A DNA stretch of 64,000 bases from Strongylocentrotus purpuratus (GCF_000002235.5 NW_022145609.1:29597153-29661152), one strand, 5' to 3'; numbered from the stretch's first letter, positions 34,816 through 45,578 are shown. Numbers and translations are program-made. Notes: a model not told the origin generated them from the letters alone.

Positions 34816-35300
34816 CGCCACGGCCAGTTCTGGTCGTAGCGTTTTGCCCCCAAAATCCCCCAAAATGTCATTTTACCTCGAGCATGTTATATTGTAAATT
34901 AGGCCTAGGCTATAATAAATCAGTTCCACTTACCAACTTGACTGAAATAATCAGTTTAATAGTCCCTTTTTAGGAAATTATGGGTCAAAATCGAAATCCA
35001 TTTTGAAAATCTTTTTCAACATGGAGCACAGAACGATCGCCTATGCCAGCCTATGTTGAAGATATCACGGCTAGATTTTAGCCGTTAGGCCCCTCCCACA
35101 AACATGAACAAACTTGCCACGGCCGTATTGTTATGCCCCCAAAATCCCCCAAAATGTCATTTTACCTCGTGCATATCCAATTTTACATTAGGCCTTGGCT
35201 ATAATACATCGGTTCCACTTACTTACTTGATTGAAATAATCCGTTTAATGGTCCCTTTTAAGGAAATTATGGGTCAAAATCGACATCCACGTTAAAAATC
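34816..35300. repeat. Direct duplication, ~185-bp units ~290 bp apart
   Basis: GCCACGGCC, then GCCCCCAAAATCCCCCAAAA, GTCATTTTACCTCG, ATTAGGCCT, GGCTATAATA, GGTCCCTTTT or AGTCCCTTTTT and AGGAAATTATGGGTCAAAAT appear in order at 34816-35000 and 35114-35285. A spacer unique to the first unit holds GATCGCCTATGCC. The origin is unknown. Confidence 0.85.
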
Positions 35301-35372
35301 TTGCAAGCCGTGAAACTCTCGCTGCCGTCAATCTCATCCCTTCTAGTCTACGCCGAAGGCAAAAATGATTAT

Positions 35373-35431
35373 GAAGGAAAAACTGTGATAACGCCATTAC
35401 GAACGTGTAGATGGCGCACAGTTTTTCCTTC
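35373..35431. repeat. 59-nt perfect-stem hairpin
   Basis: GAAGGAAAAACTGTG pairs exactly with CACAGTTTTTCCTTC, and CGCCAT with ATGGCG, with a 4-base bulge (ATAA) and a 13-base loop. It has the size of a short pre-miRNA or a cruciform. Transcription is not shown. Confidence 0.75.
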
Positions 35432-35439
35432 GTAGTCTC

Positions 35440-36255
35440 AGTGGAACAACCGACGATTATAGAGACTGAAGCTTTCGGTCTAGTCTAGATCTACATGATG
35501 TTGAGATGTGATTGTGAATCAGCTTGAACTTACGGTCATTTACGGAAATAGTATGATTTTGGAGCATCGCATTCAAAAGTATGTCTATTTCAACAATAAT
35601 TTTTATTTTCTCCCATTTGTTTTCTAGATGTGTGTACAAAGTTGCTGCCTCTCAGCACGTATACAGCGCTAGATAGAGATCAATACGCATTTAACATTGA
35701 CGCTATGCTTTGCTGGAGCTGGAGTGAGCACTACCTGTCTAGCTACCCAGCCGGTCCGCCTGGCTGCCGGGCCCCGAGTACCCCATTACAGTCCTTTGCC
35801 TTTGGCTTAGGACGGGCGCAGCGCAGTGCCTCATTCGGCCGAGGGCCGAGTGAATAAAACATAAAATACCTTATATTTCACAGAAAAAACATATATAATC
35901 ATACCACTCACTACGTCTCTTTCTTTAAAAGGCAGAATATACAAACAGAATTGCTTCTGAGATCTCCAGCCACAGTTCTTTCCTATCCGCGGGTTCAGGC
36001 TCAGCTCATTTCACAGTATATTGTTGACACTGGTAGCTGCCATATTGAATATCCACAACCTCTTTCCAGAAATCGAAATTCAATTTCCTTTACCCGAGAT
36101 TCTGGAATTAGAATGCTGTGTTCTCTTCAATTTTTCCTTCTCATATAGTTGGCTCTTTTCAAAAATATATAACAGGCCTCTCATTTCTCTTTTCGATGCT
36201 GTCAAAACTTGGATTTGTTGAATCCTTTCACCAGTTATAATACTCTCTCTTCCTA

Positions 36256-36286
<31 letters not shown>

Positions 36287-37250
36287 TACTCTCTCTCTCT
36301 CCTTCCCTCTTTACAATCTTTCTTCTCTCTCTTTGTCTCTTAAGTGGGCCTCTGAAACATAAAATTTGCTCACTTTGGCTACTTTTTATTTATTTTAAAA
36401 AATCAGTCGGTGCCATCGTTTTCAGCATCCAATTTTACATCGAAAACAGATTTTTTTTTACTGAGAGTGAATGTCATTTCCCTTTTGGAGCTGCCTTTGT
36501 ATACATACCTAACTTTAAATTCTAACAGCATTTGAAAGATAATACTAATTTAGAACTCCCCTTAAAAAAAGGGGGGTTGAATATATCTTTAAGTTAGAAA
36601 ATAACGACTATTAGTTGTCGATTCGACTTAGAAGCTATAGAGCCAATAAGTAATATTCTTGATTTTCAGACCATTGTACCGCATGGTTGCACGTTTTATG
36701 CTGCGCAAAGATTCAATCAGTTTAATTTTGGCCATTACAAGAAGTGGGTTATTGATGTAGACAAATGCTCATGTACCCTTTACAGCTTATTTTATTACCA
36801 AAGAAGAAGAAAAAAGCCTGTCAGTCACGCAATAGTGTCTGACAGTGAAGTCTAACAAATAAACGGGTTTCCTTATAATTTGAATATTAGGACACTGCTA
36901 ACGTTTAAATTTCACAGACATACATGACATATTCATAATTCCTGCAAAGTTCTACAGAATTTGAGGTTGGCTGCAAAAGGGACATAGTATCTTTAAGCTT
37001 TTGCATTATACTTTGCAGTTAGTTGAGATGGTGTGAATATGCATGTGCGAGCGAGCGAAGCGACCATGAATTTTTGATATTTGTGAGGTCGCAGTGCGAA
37101 AAAACGTCACATTATAAAAAGGAAAAAAAAACCTCCTTATCGTCTTTAAAAAGAAACAAAACTATATTACCATAAAATGCGAGTGAGCGAGCTTTTGGCG
37201 AAATTTAAGAAAAAGTTGCTCTTAGTCGCTTAGTCGAGCACATTTTATGG
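35440..37250. other. Intergenic, CG-rich island then CT tract
   Basis: 35630-35860 is CG-rich and open for 75 codons on plus without a recognised domain. 36241-36345 is a (CT)n tract. 37030-37200 has GCGAGCGAGC-type repeats (near 37048 and 37180). No gene recognised. Confidence 0.5.
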
Positions 37251-37254
37251 CGAA

Positions 37255-37545
37255 AGGAAAAGGGGCACATATCCAAAGTTAGAAGGACACTAATTTTTAT
37301 TGGACAAGAAAAGGAACACGAGTCAAAGTAAAAATCGAAATTATCAGAGGTGAAAATTGGGCTCTCTACTCGCACCTGATAAGGGGCATTCACCATGCAC
37401 TGATAGATGAAAATAGGCACCAATAAAAACGGAAAAGGGCCACTTGTTACAAACGAAAAGGGATAGGGGCACGTGTCAAAATAAAAGGGACACTTAGCAG
37501 AAATGAAAAGGGGCACTTATTACAAAGTTAAAGGAGTCACTTTTC
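37255..37545. repeat. Degenerate minisatellite, AAAAGGGGCACNT units
   Basis: At least six loosely spaced copies of (A)AAAGG(G/A)(G/C)CAC followed by TTACAAA-like sequence. The 103-codon antisense frame FYFDTCPYPFSFVTS-like is translated repeat, not a gene. Confidence 0.6.
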
Positions 37546-39755
37546 AAATTTTAATGAGTGCCCTCGCCGGAACTGAAAAGAGGGATATATCCCGGCTGCT
37601 ATCGACTCAAGCTTCCTTGCTTATGATAGTTGGCCTCTGCATTTATCTTGATTATTTTTACTTACCTCCATACTTTCAAGCTTTCAATTATTCGATTGTA
37701 ATAGAGGCATTTATCAAATCATTACTCTAAGTACCTTAATATTATTACCTTGAACTTTCGATCTTATTACCTTGATAACAACCATACTTGAGCCCGAAAA
37801 CTCGCACAGAAAACGTTGGATATTTTTGTTGTGTGTGTGTGTGTGTGCCTCTAATGAGGTGTTTATTTACATTCAAATATCAAAATAAAGTTTTGAGAAC
37901 AAATATAATTGACGTACAATGATATTAATAGAAATCACATATTTTCTGAACCATACAATATTTTGCTACTTTTCATTTAAAGTGCTTTTAACAGTTTCTC
38001 TGGGCGTCTTTGGTCTGGCTTTTTTAGCTCCTGATTTACAACAATTCTGTTTTTGATTTCTCTTTCAAATACGTAATGTAGTTAGAAACGGTTTTCATTA
38101 AATCCATACTTATTCCGGACGACTAACATTTTATATCAGAATGCGATCGTTGTTACATCGTCTATCTCTCTGTCAATATTAATCTTAAGTAAACAAGAGC
38201 ATCCATGAAGAAAAATATCAATATTAAAAGTATACTTAACAACAAATTTGATATAATCAACGAAATTCTTATTCTGTTCACATTCGATAAACACGTGCAC
38301 TATGTCCTCTATGACATGGCACTGAGGACAGTATCTGTCGTCTGCTAATCTCAATTTGTAAAGATTGTTTCTAACAGGTAGTATATTGTACAGCAATTTA
38401 AAATTGAACTCTTGTAAACGTTAAATTCATTTTGAACACCGGAGACCAGTCAGTATTTCTTTGTAGTATATTTTCCCAAAAAAGACAGCATCTGTTGGTG
38501 AATGTATGTTTAAAAGATATCATATTGTAGAAACGTTTCCTGATTACTTCACTGATAAGTAAAGACACTCTTCCAAATTTAAAATAAGGAATTTCAAGAC
38601 AGTGAGTATAATATAGTGGTTCAGTTTCTTCATTTTGTAAGATCACTGAACCATATCTTTAAAATAGCTTTCTTCAATTTAGTATAATCGAATAACAAAT
38701 TTTACTTGCTTTTTCTTGTTTCAAGGTGTACTGACAGGTGTTTACTAGACAACAAAATGTCTTTCTTCAAAGAGGTCCTTTAGATAAATTATTCCACAAC
38801 TAAAATTTGACTATGAAAATGTATCTTGTACAGAATAATTTGCACAAGTATAACCTTTCACATAGTTCCAGGCTTGTAATATTTTTAGGTAGAAATCAGG
38901 AATTTGTGATTTCTGGACATCGAATGATTTATGGTCATAGTTACAGTTTAACAGATGATGTACGCCACCGAGCAAATCGAACCAATAATTACACATCTTT
39001 CCATGGACCTTTACTGTCATCCAATAATCTACCAAGCCATCTTAAACGAAAACTCAGTATAATTTATGTAATCCTCCTTGGCTATAATCTTGAGTAAGGA
39101 TGGACCTTTTGACCTTGTCGATTTTGGATTTCCAATAAAGTTGAATACTAATTTTTTCAATTTATGTAGAGACTTTGGTGGAATATTGTCTACCATCATT
39201 AAGTGAACTATTTAAAGCAAGTGATTTAACAACAGTGATTTTTCCAAATATTGTGAGGATTCTGCTCCTCCAGTTATCCAGGAGTTTCTGTAGTTTGGTC
39301 AATTTTTTTTCCCAACTCAATTTTGTATAGCATAGTATAAGTATGCAGATATAAAATATCCTAAGTTCTGTACATTTATTGTTGACCAACTTAGATCAAG
39401 TTCGGAGAGAGACCACCTTCTCTTGTCATCTCCAATCCAGAAGAGAACAGTTTTATCTTTATTTAATTTCGGGCCTGCGACTTTTCCAAATAAGTCTAAT
39501 TCATCTATTATATTGTTTAGATAATTTTTATTTTTAACAAAGAATAAGGTGTCGTCAGCATCTTGTAAAAGTTTAAGTGTAGAGTTGCACCCTTTAAAAT
39601 CAAATTTCTGAATTATATTATGTTTTACTAACTCTATTAGCCATGATTTCAGCTGTCAAAATGAACAATAATGCTAAAAGGGACATCCTTTACGCATTCC
39701 TCTCTTGACTGGGAGCGTTTCTGATATCCTTCCATTTACAATGACCAAACTTGTA

Positions 39756-39917
39756 GGCCCGAATTCACAAAGGAGGTTTGTAGACAAACCTATATGTGCG
39801 TCATAATTATATAATTCGATGCGTTTCAGACCAAGATTCAGACAAACCTTGGTCTGAAACGCGTCAAAATGACGCACAAATAACTTTGTCTACAAACCTC
39901 GTTTGTGAATTCGGGCC
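39756..39917. mobile_element. 162-bp palindromic MITE inside the LINE
   Basis: GGCCCGAATTCACAAA at one end and its inverse at the other; arms of about 70-80 bp continue GAGGTTTGTAGACAAA inward and GCGTTTCAGACCAAG near the centre. Removing it rejoins the LINE RT reading frame (NTNIS/TSLVIVNGR) with no base left over, so it appears to have inserted without a target duplication. The ends resemble the TTCACAAA elements at 53537 and 56872. Confidence 0.85.
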
Positions 39918-40121
39918 GAAATGTTCGTGTTAAGAACCTCGACCCACTTTCGAAACGACGGACCAAAGTTCATTTTTTATAAATAGTTATTTACAAAAAG
40001 CATACCAATAGCATCGAATGCTTTAGTGAAATCTAACATCATAATTGCTCTAGCTACATTTTTCCTTAAAATAAGTATATACAATAATGTCTGTTATTAA
40101 ACGAACATTGTTAGCCGCTAG

Positions 40122-40519
40122 CCCGTCCCCCCACTCAGTGTTATTTAGGGTACGCATATGCTCGTTCCCTCTTTTTGAAAGCACCCCCTATCTGAGGACT
40201 GCCAACATTTTCGAACCCCCCTTTCGCGGGCTTTTCGCGGGCTTTTCCTGCTTTGGAGACCCCCCCCCCCCCCTAAATCAGGAAAAATGCTCAATGTACC
40301 CCCCTAAATTCGGAATAATTTCTCAGGAGTCCAAAGAGATGAGAGAAAAAAAGAAAAACACCCCCTTTTTAAAGAAATCTCCGAGTGAAAAGTCAAATAC
40401 ACCCCTTTTTTTACAATTCTCGGGCCGGACTTTGTCGCACGGAAACTACCCCTTTACCGGACATTTTGGCAACACGCATGCGGTCATTTCGAAACCTGAG
40501 TGGGGGGGGGGGGGCCGGG
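40122..40519. mobile_element. 398-bp C-rich element with 8-bp target duplication
   Basis: Flanked by GCCGCTAG on both sides (40114-40121, 40520-40527). Ends CCCGTCCCCCCACTCAG and the inverse of CCCGGCCCC...CACTCAGG. Without it, the LINE frame reads through (KYRLA/ANNVRLI). An 8-bp duplication suits hAT-like transposition. The 146-codon plus-strand frame across it has no domain. Confidence 0.82.
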
Positions 40520-41167
40520 GCCGCTAGACGATATTTAATATACCCAGTTTGGTTTATTCTAAGTTCTTTATATACATTTTTTAACCTACGTGCTAAAACA
40601 GATGCTATGATTTTGTAATTACAGTTCAGGAGTGCTTAATATATGCCTCCAATTTTTCAGGCTTAACGGTCTCCTTTCTTATACAATAATGTAATGAATC
40701 ATTTCCTTCGAGTATTTGACATAGCTTCGTTAGTATGGTTTATTTTTAATAGTCGTTATCCAGACATCGGACTGTAGATCAATAATTACAGCAGAAGTAC
40801 GGGCACCAAATCCCTGCCTTCGGTTTCGATTCCACATTTTGTCCCAGTATAGATAAATGGGTACAGGTATTGGAATACATTCTTTGAATGCCCGAATGGT
40901 AGCGAGACTTAACTTAATGCGACTGTACTTCAATGTTGCACAATTTGTTTATCAATAAATTTCACACGATGTACCGGGATTAAAATATTGAATATAACAC
41001 ACACTTTACTCGGTAACGTTAATAAAATGGTATTCACTAAAAATTGTCTACATAGTTACTTGTATATCATTTCATTTCAATGTTGCTTCTGTTTATCCAG
41101 AAGAGCCTGTTCGTTATTATATACATCAAAAATATTAACATTGCAAACGATAGTAACTTCCTTCGAG

Positions 41168-41325
41168 AACTGTGAGGCCCGAGGATCAAAACCGTGTCGA
41201 TGTGCTATATTAGTGCTCTTTTGTGGGGCATTAATCCTCATTACTGTCATTTATGCTTAAGGGCGTAGGTCCGCTAGTTGATAAGCATAGTAGCATATAC
41301 ATGCTTTAGCAGTCACGCAAAACAC
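41168..41325 (+). mobile_element. SINE body, diverged copy
   Basis: Shares with 26350-26520 the block GGCATTAATCCTCATTAC, a GTCCGCTAG...GCATAGTAGC zone and CTTTAGCAGTCACG, preceded by a decayed B box (GGATCAAAACC). Confidence 0.55.
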
Positions 41326-41611
41326 ACATTGTCAAATTATTATTCAATAAAATCTGAGAATGTATACTATTATCTAGATCTATTATTTTTAAATTATTTT
41401 TAAAATAATTCCATGAATTGGAGTAAAACAAAAATATTCCAACTATATGAGCGACAGTGTATATATATTACTAAATGAGAAAAGATAGTGAAGTTAAAGC
41501 AAATCTACAGCGTGCAGATTGACATTTGATACTCCTTTTGAGCATGTACCATACGCGATATTATATGCATAAACTTGAAGCAGAAGGAAATGTCGTACTT
41601 AAGTTAATAAA

Positions 41612-41959
41612 TTCTTAATGATAATAATATACCGCTTTTATATATATAGCGCCAAAAACATCGATACAGCTATCTGCCTATAAGCCTATAAGATTCAGAC
41701 TTAGTTACTCGCCCACAATGTATGCACATTCTCCACTCCTTGGGGAGCATTCCGGCCAGTCGCCATTTTACAAGCGCACACTTACTCACCCAACCACATT
41801 AATTTTCGCATCCTATCGGGTACACCCATTTTGACAGAGAGTGGCAAATGTAGATTAAAGGACATTAGTGCTGCGACGGGACTCGAATCCCGTACCTTGT
41901 GATTTGCAGTCGGGTGACTTATCCACTAGACCACTAGACCACAACACCTCTACTTAATG
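41612..41959 (-). mobile_element. tRNA-derived SINE, full length (~345 bp)
   Basis: On minus: head with GTGGTCTAGTGGATAAGTC (with an extra GTGGTCTA repeat) and B box GGGATTCGAGTCCCG; the body has ATCTACATTTGCCACTC and GGAATGCTCCCCAAGGAGTG; the end has GGCGCTATATATATAAAAGC and (ATT)n. Colinear with the copy in IPO13 intron 2. Confidence 0.75.
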
Positions 41960-42754
41960 CACAGCGTAACGAGCGATCCTTCTGTTACTTTAGGCTCGTT
42001 ATCTTATACTTTCACAGGCGTGCCTTTATTTAAATAAACCTATGTCACGTCAAGGGAGAAGGATTAATTTTAAACGCCATTTTTCTCTATATTTCTTAAG
42101 TATACTTGCTTCAAGTGGCAGGTCGATGGAAACCGTACAAGACCACTATGAATTGAAATGAGCTTCATGAAGGGGTCTTTAACATTACGTGTTTTCTTTT
42201 TGGGGAATGACAACGAGATTATACTTGTATATTTGAACATTATTATTGACATGTTTGGTCACTGTAGCAAGAAATTTAGGAGTTTACACCGAAAGGAAGT
42301 TCTGTATTTTGTATTGATATTAAATGTACTATTCAATATTTCTGCATAGTCATGAATTTAGTCCAAAAATTATAAAAAATCTTATGAAGAACTTTTTGAA
42401 GAAGAATCATGATCAAAATTATGTAAGAAAAATCCCGTTAATGTTTATAAAAGAAAAAATAGGACAAAGAGGAAAAAAATAGGACTGACTCATCATACGT
42501 TATACCTGTAATCACAACTACAAGAGTTATTTCAAAGGAACTTCGTCTACATATTCCATAGTTGTTACCAATTCTCGTTTACGTCACTTTTAGTCTACCC
42601 TTTCAACGTGTATTTGAACAAAATAAAGAGTGCAGCTAAGAGCCTGTGATGGTCAAAATACCAAATAATCGAGAAAGAAAGTCACATCGAAACAAGTAGA
42701 ACATTATTCTCAATTTTTCAAATGAGAAGTTTTGTTGCCGACTACTGACATCTA
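41960..42754. other. TLR 3' flank, nothing recognised
   Basis: AT-rich DNA between the SINE and the TLR stop codon. It probably includes the TLR 3' UTR; no convincing polyadenylation site could be chosen by eye. Confidence 0.4.
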
Positions 42755-45364
42755 TCAGTTAGGAGGTATCAGGTGATTGCACCTGAGATTGACCTTGAGA
42801 TCCCGGATCAACTCCTCCCAAAAGTAGTCTCGCCCTCTTTCATCGTCTGGCCAAACCAGATACGGTCGATGATCACTAAGAAACAGTCTGATTAGGAAAG
42901 GGAGCTCGTCATCCACAACGTCCTCCACAAACACGAGAATCATCTTCTCTGTACCGCTGTCATTGACGTGATCGAGAGCGGTTCTGAACTTCATCATGAA
43001 CCACTGGTCCTGTAAGGCAGCATGACTGATCACGAAAATAGTCTTGAAGCTTTGTTCTGTAGCGTAGTGGACGGCGTCGAGGTAGTACATACCAAGCATG
43101 AGCTCTTCATCACCACAAACGATTCGATTGAAGTCTGGAACTCGCTCCAACAGGGCTGGTCGCAAGTGTTGGTTGACCCACATATCGTCGGCTTCGTCGA
43201 GCATGATGGCGATATCGTACTTGAATTCTCCTCTGTCGACATCGTCGTGTATCTCTTCGTATCCAATGAAGCAGAGCTTTAGAAGGAACAGTCGATATCT
43301 GATCCACCATCGCTGGTAGTAGATCAAACCTAGAGCAAAGATCAGTACCATACCTAACATGGCCAAACAAGAGTAGAGGATAATGTTCGGACCACATTCA
43401 TCTCTAGGATCAAAAGTGACTAATTGTTTGCCCCTAAAAGGCTCCAAAGTCACTGTATTATCGAGGCATGTCGTACCGATCGAATCAATGAGCTCTACTT
43501 TCCCTTTCAACCAACCAGGTAACCATTTAAGATCACAATTACAGACTAGTGGATTGAGAGATAGTCCCAGTGCCGTTAGACGCGCTAGGGGTTCAAACGT
43601 GCTACTGTTCAAGCCAGATATACGATTTTCAGAAACATCAAGAAACACAAGACTTGATAAGTACTTAAACAAATTAGAGTCAAGGTATGTCAACTCATTT
43701 CCTAACAAAAGAAGATATTGCAAATCATATAATTTATCGAACGACCCAGTGGAAATAACCTTTAGATGATTGTTTTCCAAACTCAATAAGACAAGGCTTT
43801 TTAGATCTATAAATATACCTTTTTCTAATACTCCAAACGAGCATTCATCCAAACGTAAAATCTGTAAATTCGATAAATTCTGGAAGATGCCCAATGGGAT
43901 GGAAAGCAATGGATTACTTGAAAGGTCAAGTCGCGATAGGTTTTGCAAACCATAGAAAGAAGATTTGTTGTCGGATGAATCCCATACCTCTCCAAGCCCA
44001 AGCTCATTTTTGATAAGATTGAGTGTTGTTAAAGAGGGCGCTTCATCGCCAAGGTTACCAGGTCGAATCAAACTTGTAGGGCAATATGAAGACTCTAAGA
44101 TTAAGGTGGCCAGGAGAGGAAGGTGATGCAAAGGTAGCTCTAAAAAATGTGTCTCGGAAAGATCTAACTCACTCAAAACTTTGATATCGGCAAACGTGTT
44201 TGTTTCAATTACTTGGAGTTTGTAATTGCAACTCAAGTCTAATGTCTTAAGAGTTTTCAGACCATGGAATGCCGAGCCGTCGATTGTTGTTAGTTCATTG
44301 TGTGCCAAGTTTAGATGTATGAGTGAGATATTCCACGGGGTAGATTTACTATTGAGAGTTTGGATTATGTTTCCGATCAATGAAAGAGTACGAATAGCCG
44401 TCATTCCGTTAAAGACACTTGGTTCTATCTCTTCCAGATTGTTCCATCCTAGCTGAAGCTGAGATACGCCTGCTAAACCATCAAAACCATTTTCTTCAAG
44501 CATATCAATGCTATTCAATTGAATGTTAACTTTGTCTAGATTCTTTCCTTTGAGAGGGGCAAAGAATCCATTTTGGATGGTGTGGAGTTTGGTGCCTATA
44601 CAATCAAACCCTTTAATGAACATTGATAATCTGATACCATGGAAGAAATTCGATAGTTGAGAAACTGCTATGCGCGTATTTCCTAATTCAATTTGCTTGA
44701 CATGGAACGAAGAGATAACGCTGGCTTCAATGAATTCTATTGGATTTGTAGACAAAATGAGCGTATTTATATGGTTGTTAAAAATAAACGACTCTTTTGA
44801 AATTTGTCGAAATCTGTTTGTATCAAGGTAAACATCGCTAAGAATATTTGAACTGGTCCAGTTTATCTTTCGCAGCTTATTTCCGGTAAGTTTCAAGACT
44901 GTCTCTTGGTCTAGGCATGCCACAATATCACCTGCAAATGTCTTAAAATTAGAAGATGCTGCATTAAAATCCGCCAAACTCTGAGAACTAAACATTGACT
45001 TCTTAAGAATAGGTAAATACAGGTTATCTCCAATCGATATGCGAACCAGGTTCGTTAAGGGGTTGAATGCACCTTCCTCAATGCGAGATATGTTATTATT
45101 ACCTAGTGAGAGCACACGAAGGCTGGGATATCTCGCAAATGTCTCATTTGTAAGCGTGGTTAGAAGGTTGTCTTGTAGGTAGAGTTCTCTGAGATCGGGT
45201 AGGAGATCTGTAGGAACAGACCTGAAGCCCTTATCAGAACAGAAGGCTTTCTTCAGACCGAAGTCTTGCTGACATGATGCTGCCTCAATGGTCGCCCTTC
45301 GGTGGATAGATGTAAGAGTAATTATGACGAACAAGATGGAGTAAAGACCTGACATCCTCGTCAT
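42755..45364 (-). CDS. Toll-like receptor, intronless, 869 aa
   Basis: A membrane receptor for innate immune recognition that signals through a cytoplasmic TIR domain (family knowledge). Residues 1-29 are a signal peptide. About 18-20 leucine-rich repeats follow from ~55 to 603 (for example LRVLSLGNNNISRIEEGAF, LTALGLSLN). A cysteine-rich C-terminal cap lies at ~604-658 (NPLVCNCDLKWLPGW...C...C), a transmembrane helix at ~660-684 and a TIR domain at ~715-860. One LRRCT just before the membrane makes it the vertebrate-like single-cysteine-cluster type. TIR box 1 is YDIAIM rather than YDAFxSY; no RDxxPG box 2 is visible where GDEELMLGMYYLDA stands; box 3 FW is kept (DYFWEEL). The CDS has no stops. 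ATG 45364 is used; Met4 is an alternative. Sea urchins carry hundreds of such genes, so no orthologue name is given. Confidence 0.95.
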   Translation of the reverse strand: MTRMSGLYSILFVIITLTSIHRRATIEAASCQQDFGLKKAFCSDKGFRSVPTDLLPDLRELYLQDNLLTTLTNETFARYPSLRVLSLGNNNISRIEEGAFNPLTNLVRISIGDNLYLPILKKSMFSSQSLADFNAASSNFKTFAGDIVACLDQETVLKLTGNKLRKINWTSSNILSDVYLDTNRFRQISKESFIFNNHINTLILSTNPIEFIEASVISSFHVKQIELGNTRIAVSQLSNFFHGIRLSMFIKGFDCIGTKLHTIQNGFFAPLKGKNLDKVNIQLNSIDMLEENGFDGLAGVSQLQLGWNNLEEIEPSVFNGMTAIRTLSLIGNIIQTLNSKSTPWNISLIHLNLAHNELTTIDGSAFHGLKTLKTLDLSCNYKLQVIETNTFADIKVLSELDLSETHFLELPLHHLPLLATLILESSYCPTSLIRPGNLGDEAPSLTTLNLIKNELGLGEVWDSSDNKSSFYGLQNLSRLDLSSNPLLSIPLGIFQNLSNLQILRLDECSFGVLEKGIFIDLKSLVLLSLENNHLKVISTGSFDKLYDLQYLLLLGNELTYLDSNLFKYLSSLVFLDVSENRISGLNSSTFEPLARLTALGLSLNPLVCNCDLKWLPGWLKGKVELIDSIGTTCLDNTVTLEPFRGKQLVTFDPRDECGPNIILYSCLAMLGMVLIFALGLIYYQRWWIRYRLFLLKLCFIGYEEIHDDVDRGEFKYDIAIMLDEADDMWVNQHLRPALLERVPDFNRIVCGDEELMLGMYYLDAVHYATEQSFKTIFVISHAALQDQWFMMKFRTALDHVNDSGTEKMILVFVEDVVDDELPFLIRLFLSDHRPYLVWPDDERGRDYFWEELIRDLKVNLRCNHLIPPN

Positions 45365-45416
45365 GTTGACGTTTCATGTAAACCCCTGACCAGAATTATC
45401 CGAGATTATCCTCCGC

Positions 45417-45436
45417 CTAAAAAAAGAAATAGTATG
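45417..45436 (-). promoter_or_regulatory. Likely 3' splice site before the TLR coding exon
   Basis: On minus, CTATTTCTTTTTTTAG then GCGGAGG is a strong pyrimidine tract and AG. It would leave 52 nt of 5' UTR before the ATG and implies an upstream non-coding exon. Inference from motif only. Confidence 0.5.
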
Positions 45437-45578
45437 AAATAGGTTAACTTACATGAACAGATAGAAAAAGAAACGTGTATATAAAAGCCACTGTGTTGTA
45501 AATGAAAGTAATGTGGTACATTGTATAACGGTTCAAGGTCCGAGGGGGCTTGCATTATGCTAATAAATATGTGTTTTG

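Larger units (their letters stand above)
38130..40740 (-). mobile_element. Decayed L1/Tx1-type LINE, reverse transcriptase part
   Basis: In order on minus: an upstream RT part reading LLNCNYKIIASVLARRLKN and NQTGYIKYRLA (~40640-40540), ANNVRLI (~40105), MLDFTKAFDA (~40040), NGRISETLPVKRGMRKGCPF (~39735-39674), the catalytic region LQDADDTLFF (~39550; DADD where YADD is usual), GKITVVKSLAL (~39230), and the C-terminal LYNILPVRNNLYKLRLADD with CPQC...H...C of a zf-RVT domain (~38390-38280). Several stops and shifts interrupt it and no 5' ORF was recognised, so it is inactive. Two small DNA elements sit within it (39756-39917, 40122-40519). The clade is judged from motif wording only. Confidence 0.85.

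Noticed and set aside
35630-35857. CG-rich 75-codon plus-strand frame
   Set aside because: No recognised domain and no splice context; kept only as a composition note.
40087-40527. 146-codon plus-strand frame
   Set aside because: It crosses the junction of a C-rich element and a LINE on the opposite strand, so it cannot be an old gene; no domain.
43022-44456. Open frames on plus and in other minus frames across the TLR
   Set aside because: Shadows of the 869-codon TLR frame, with no domain of their own.
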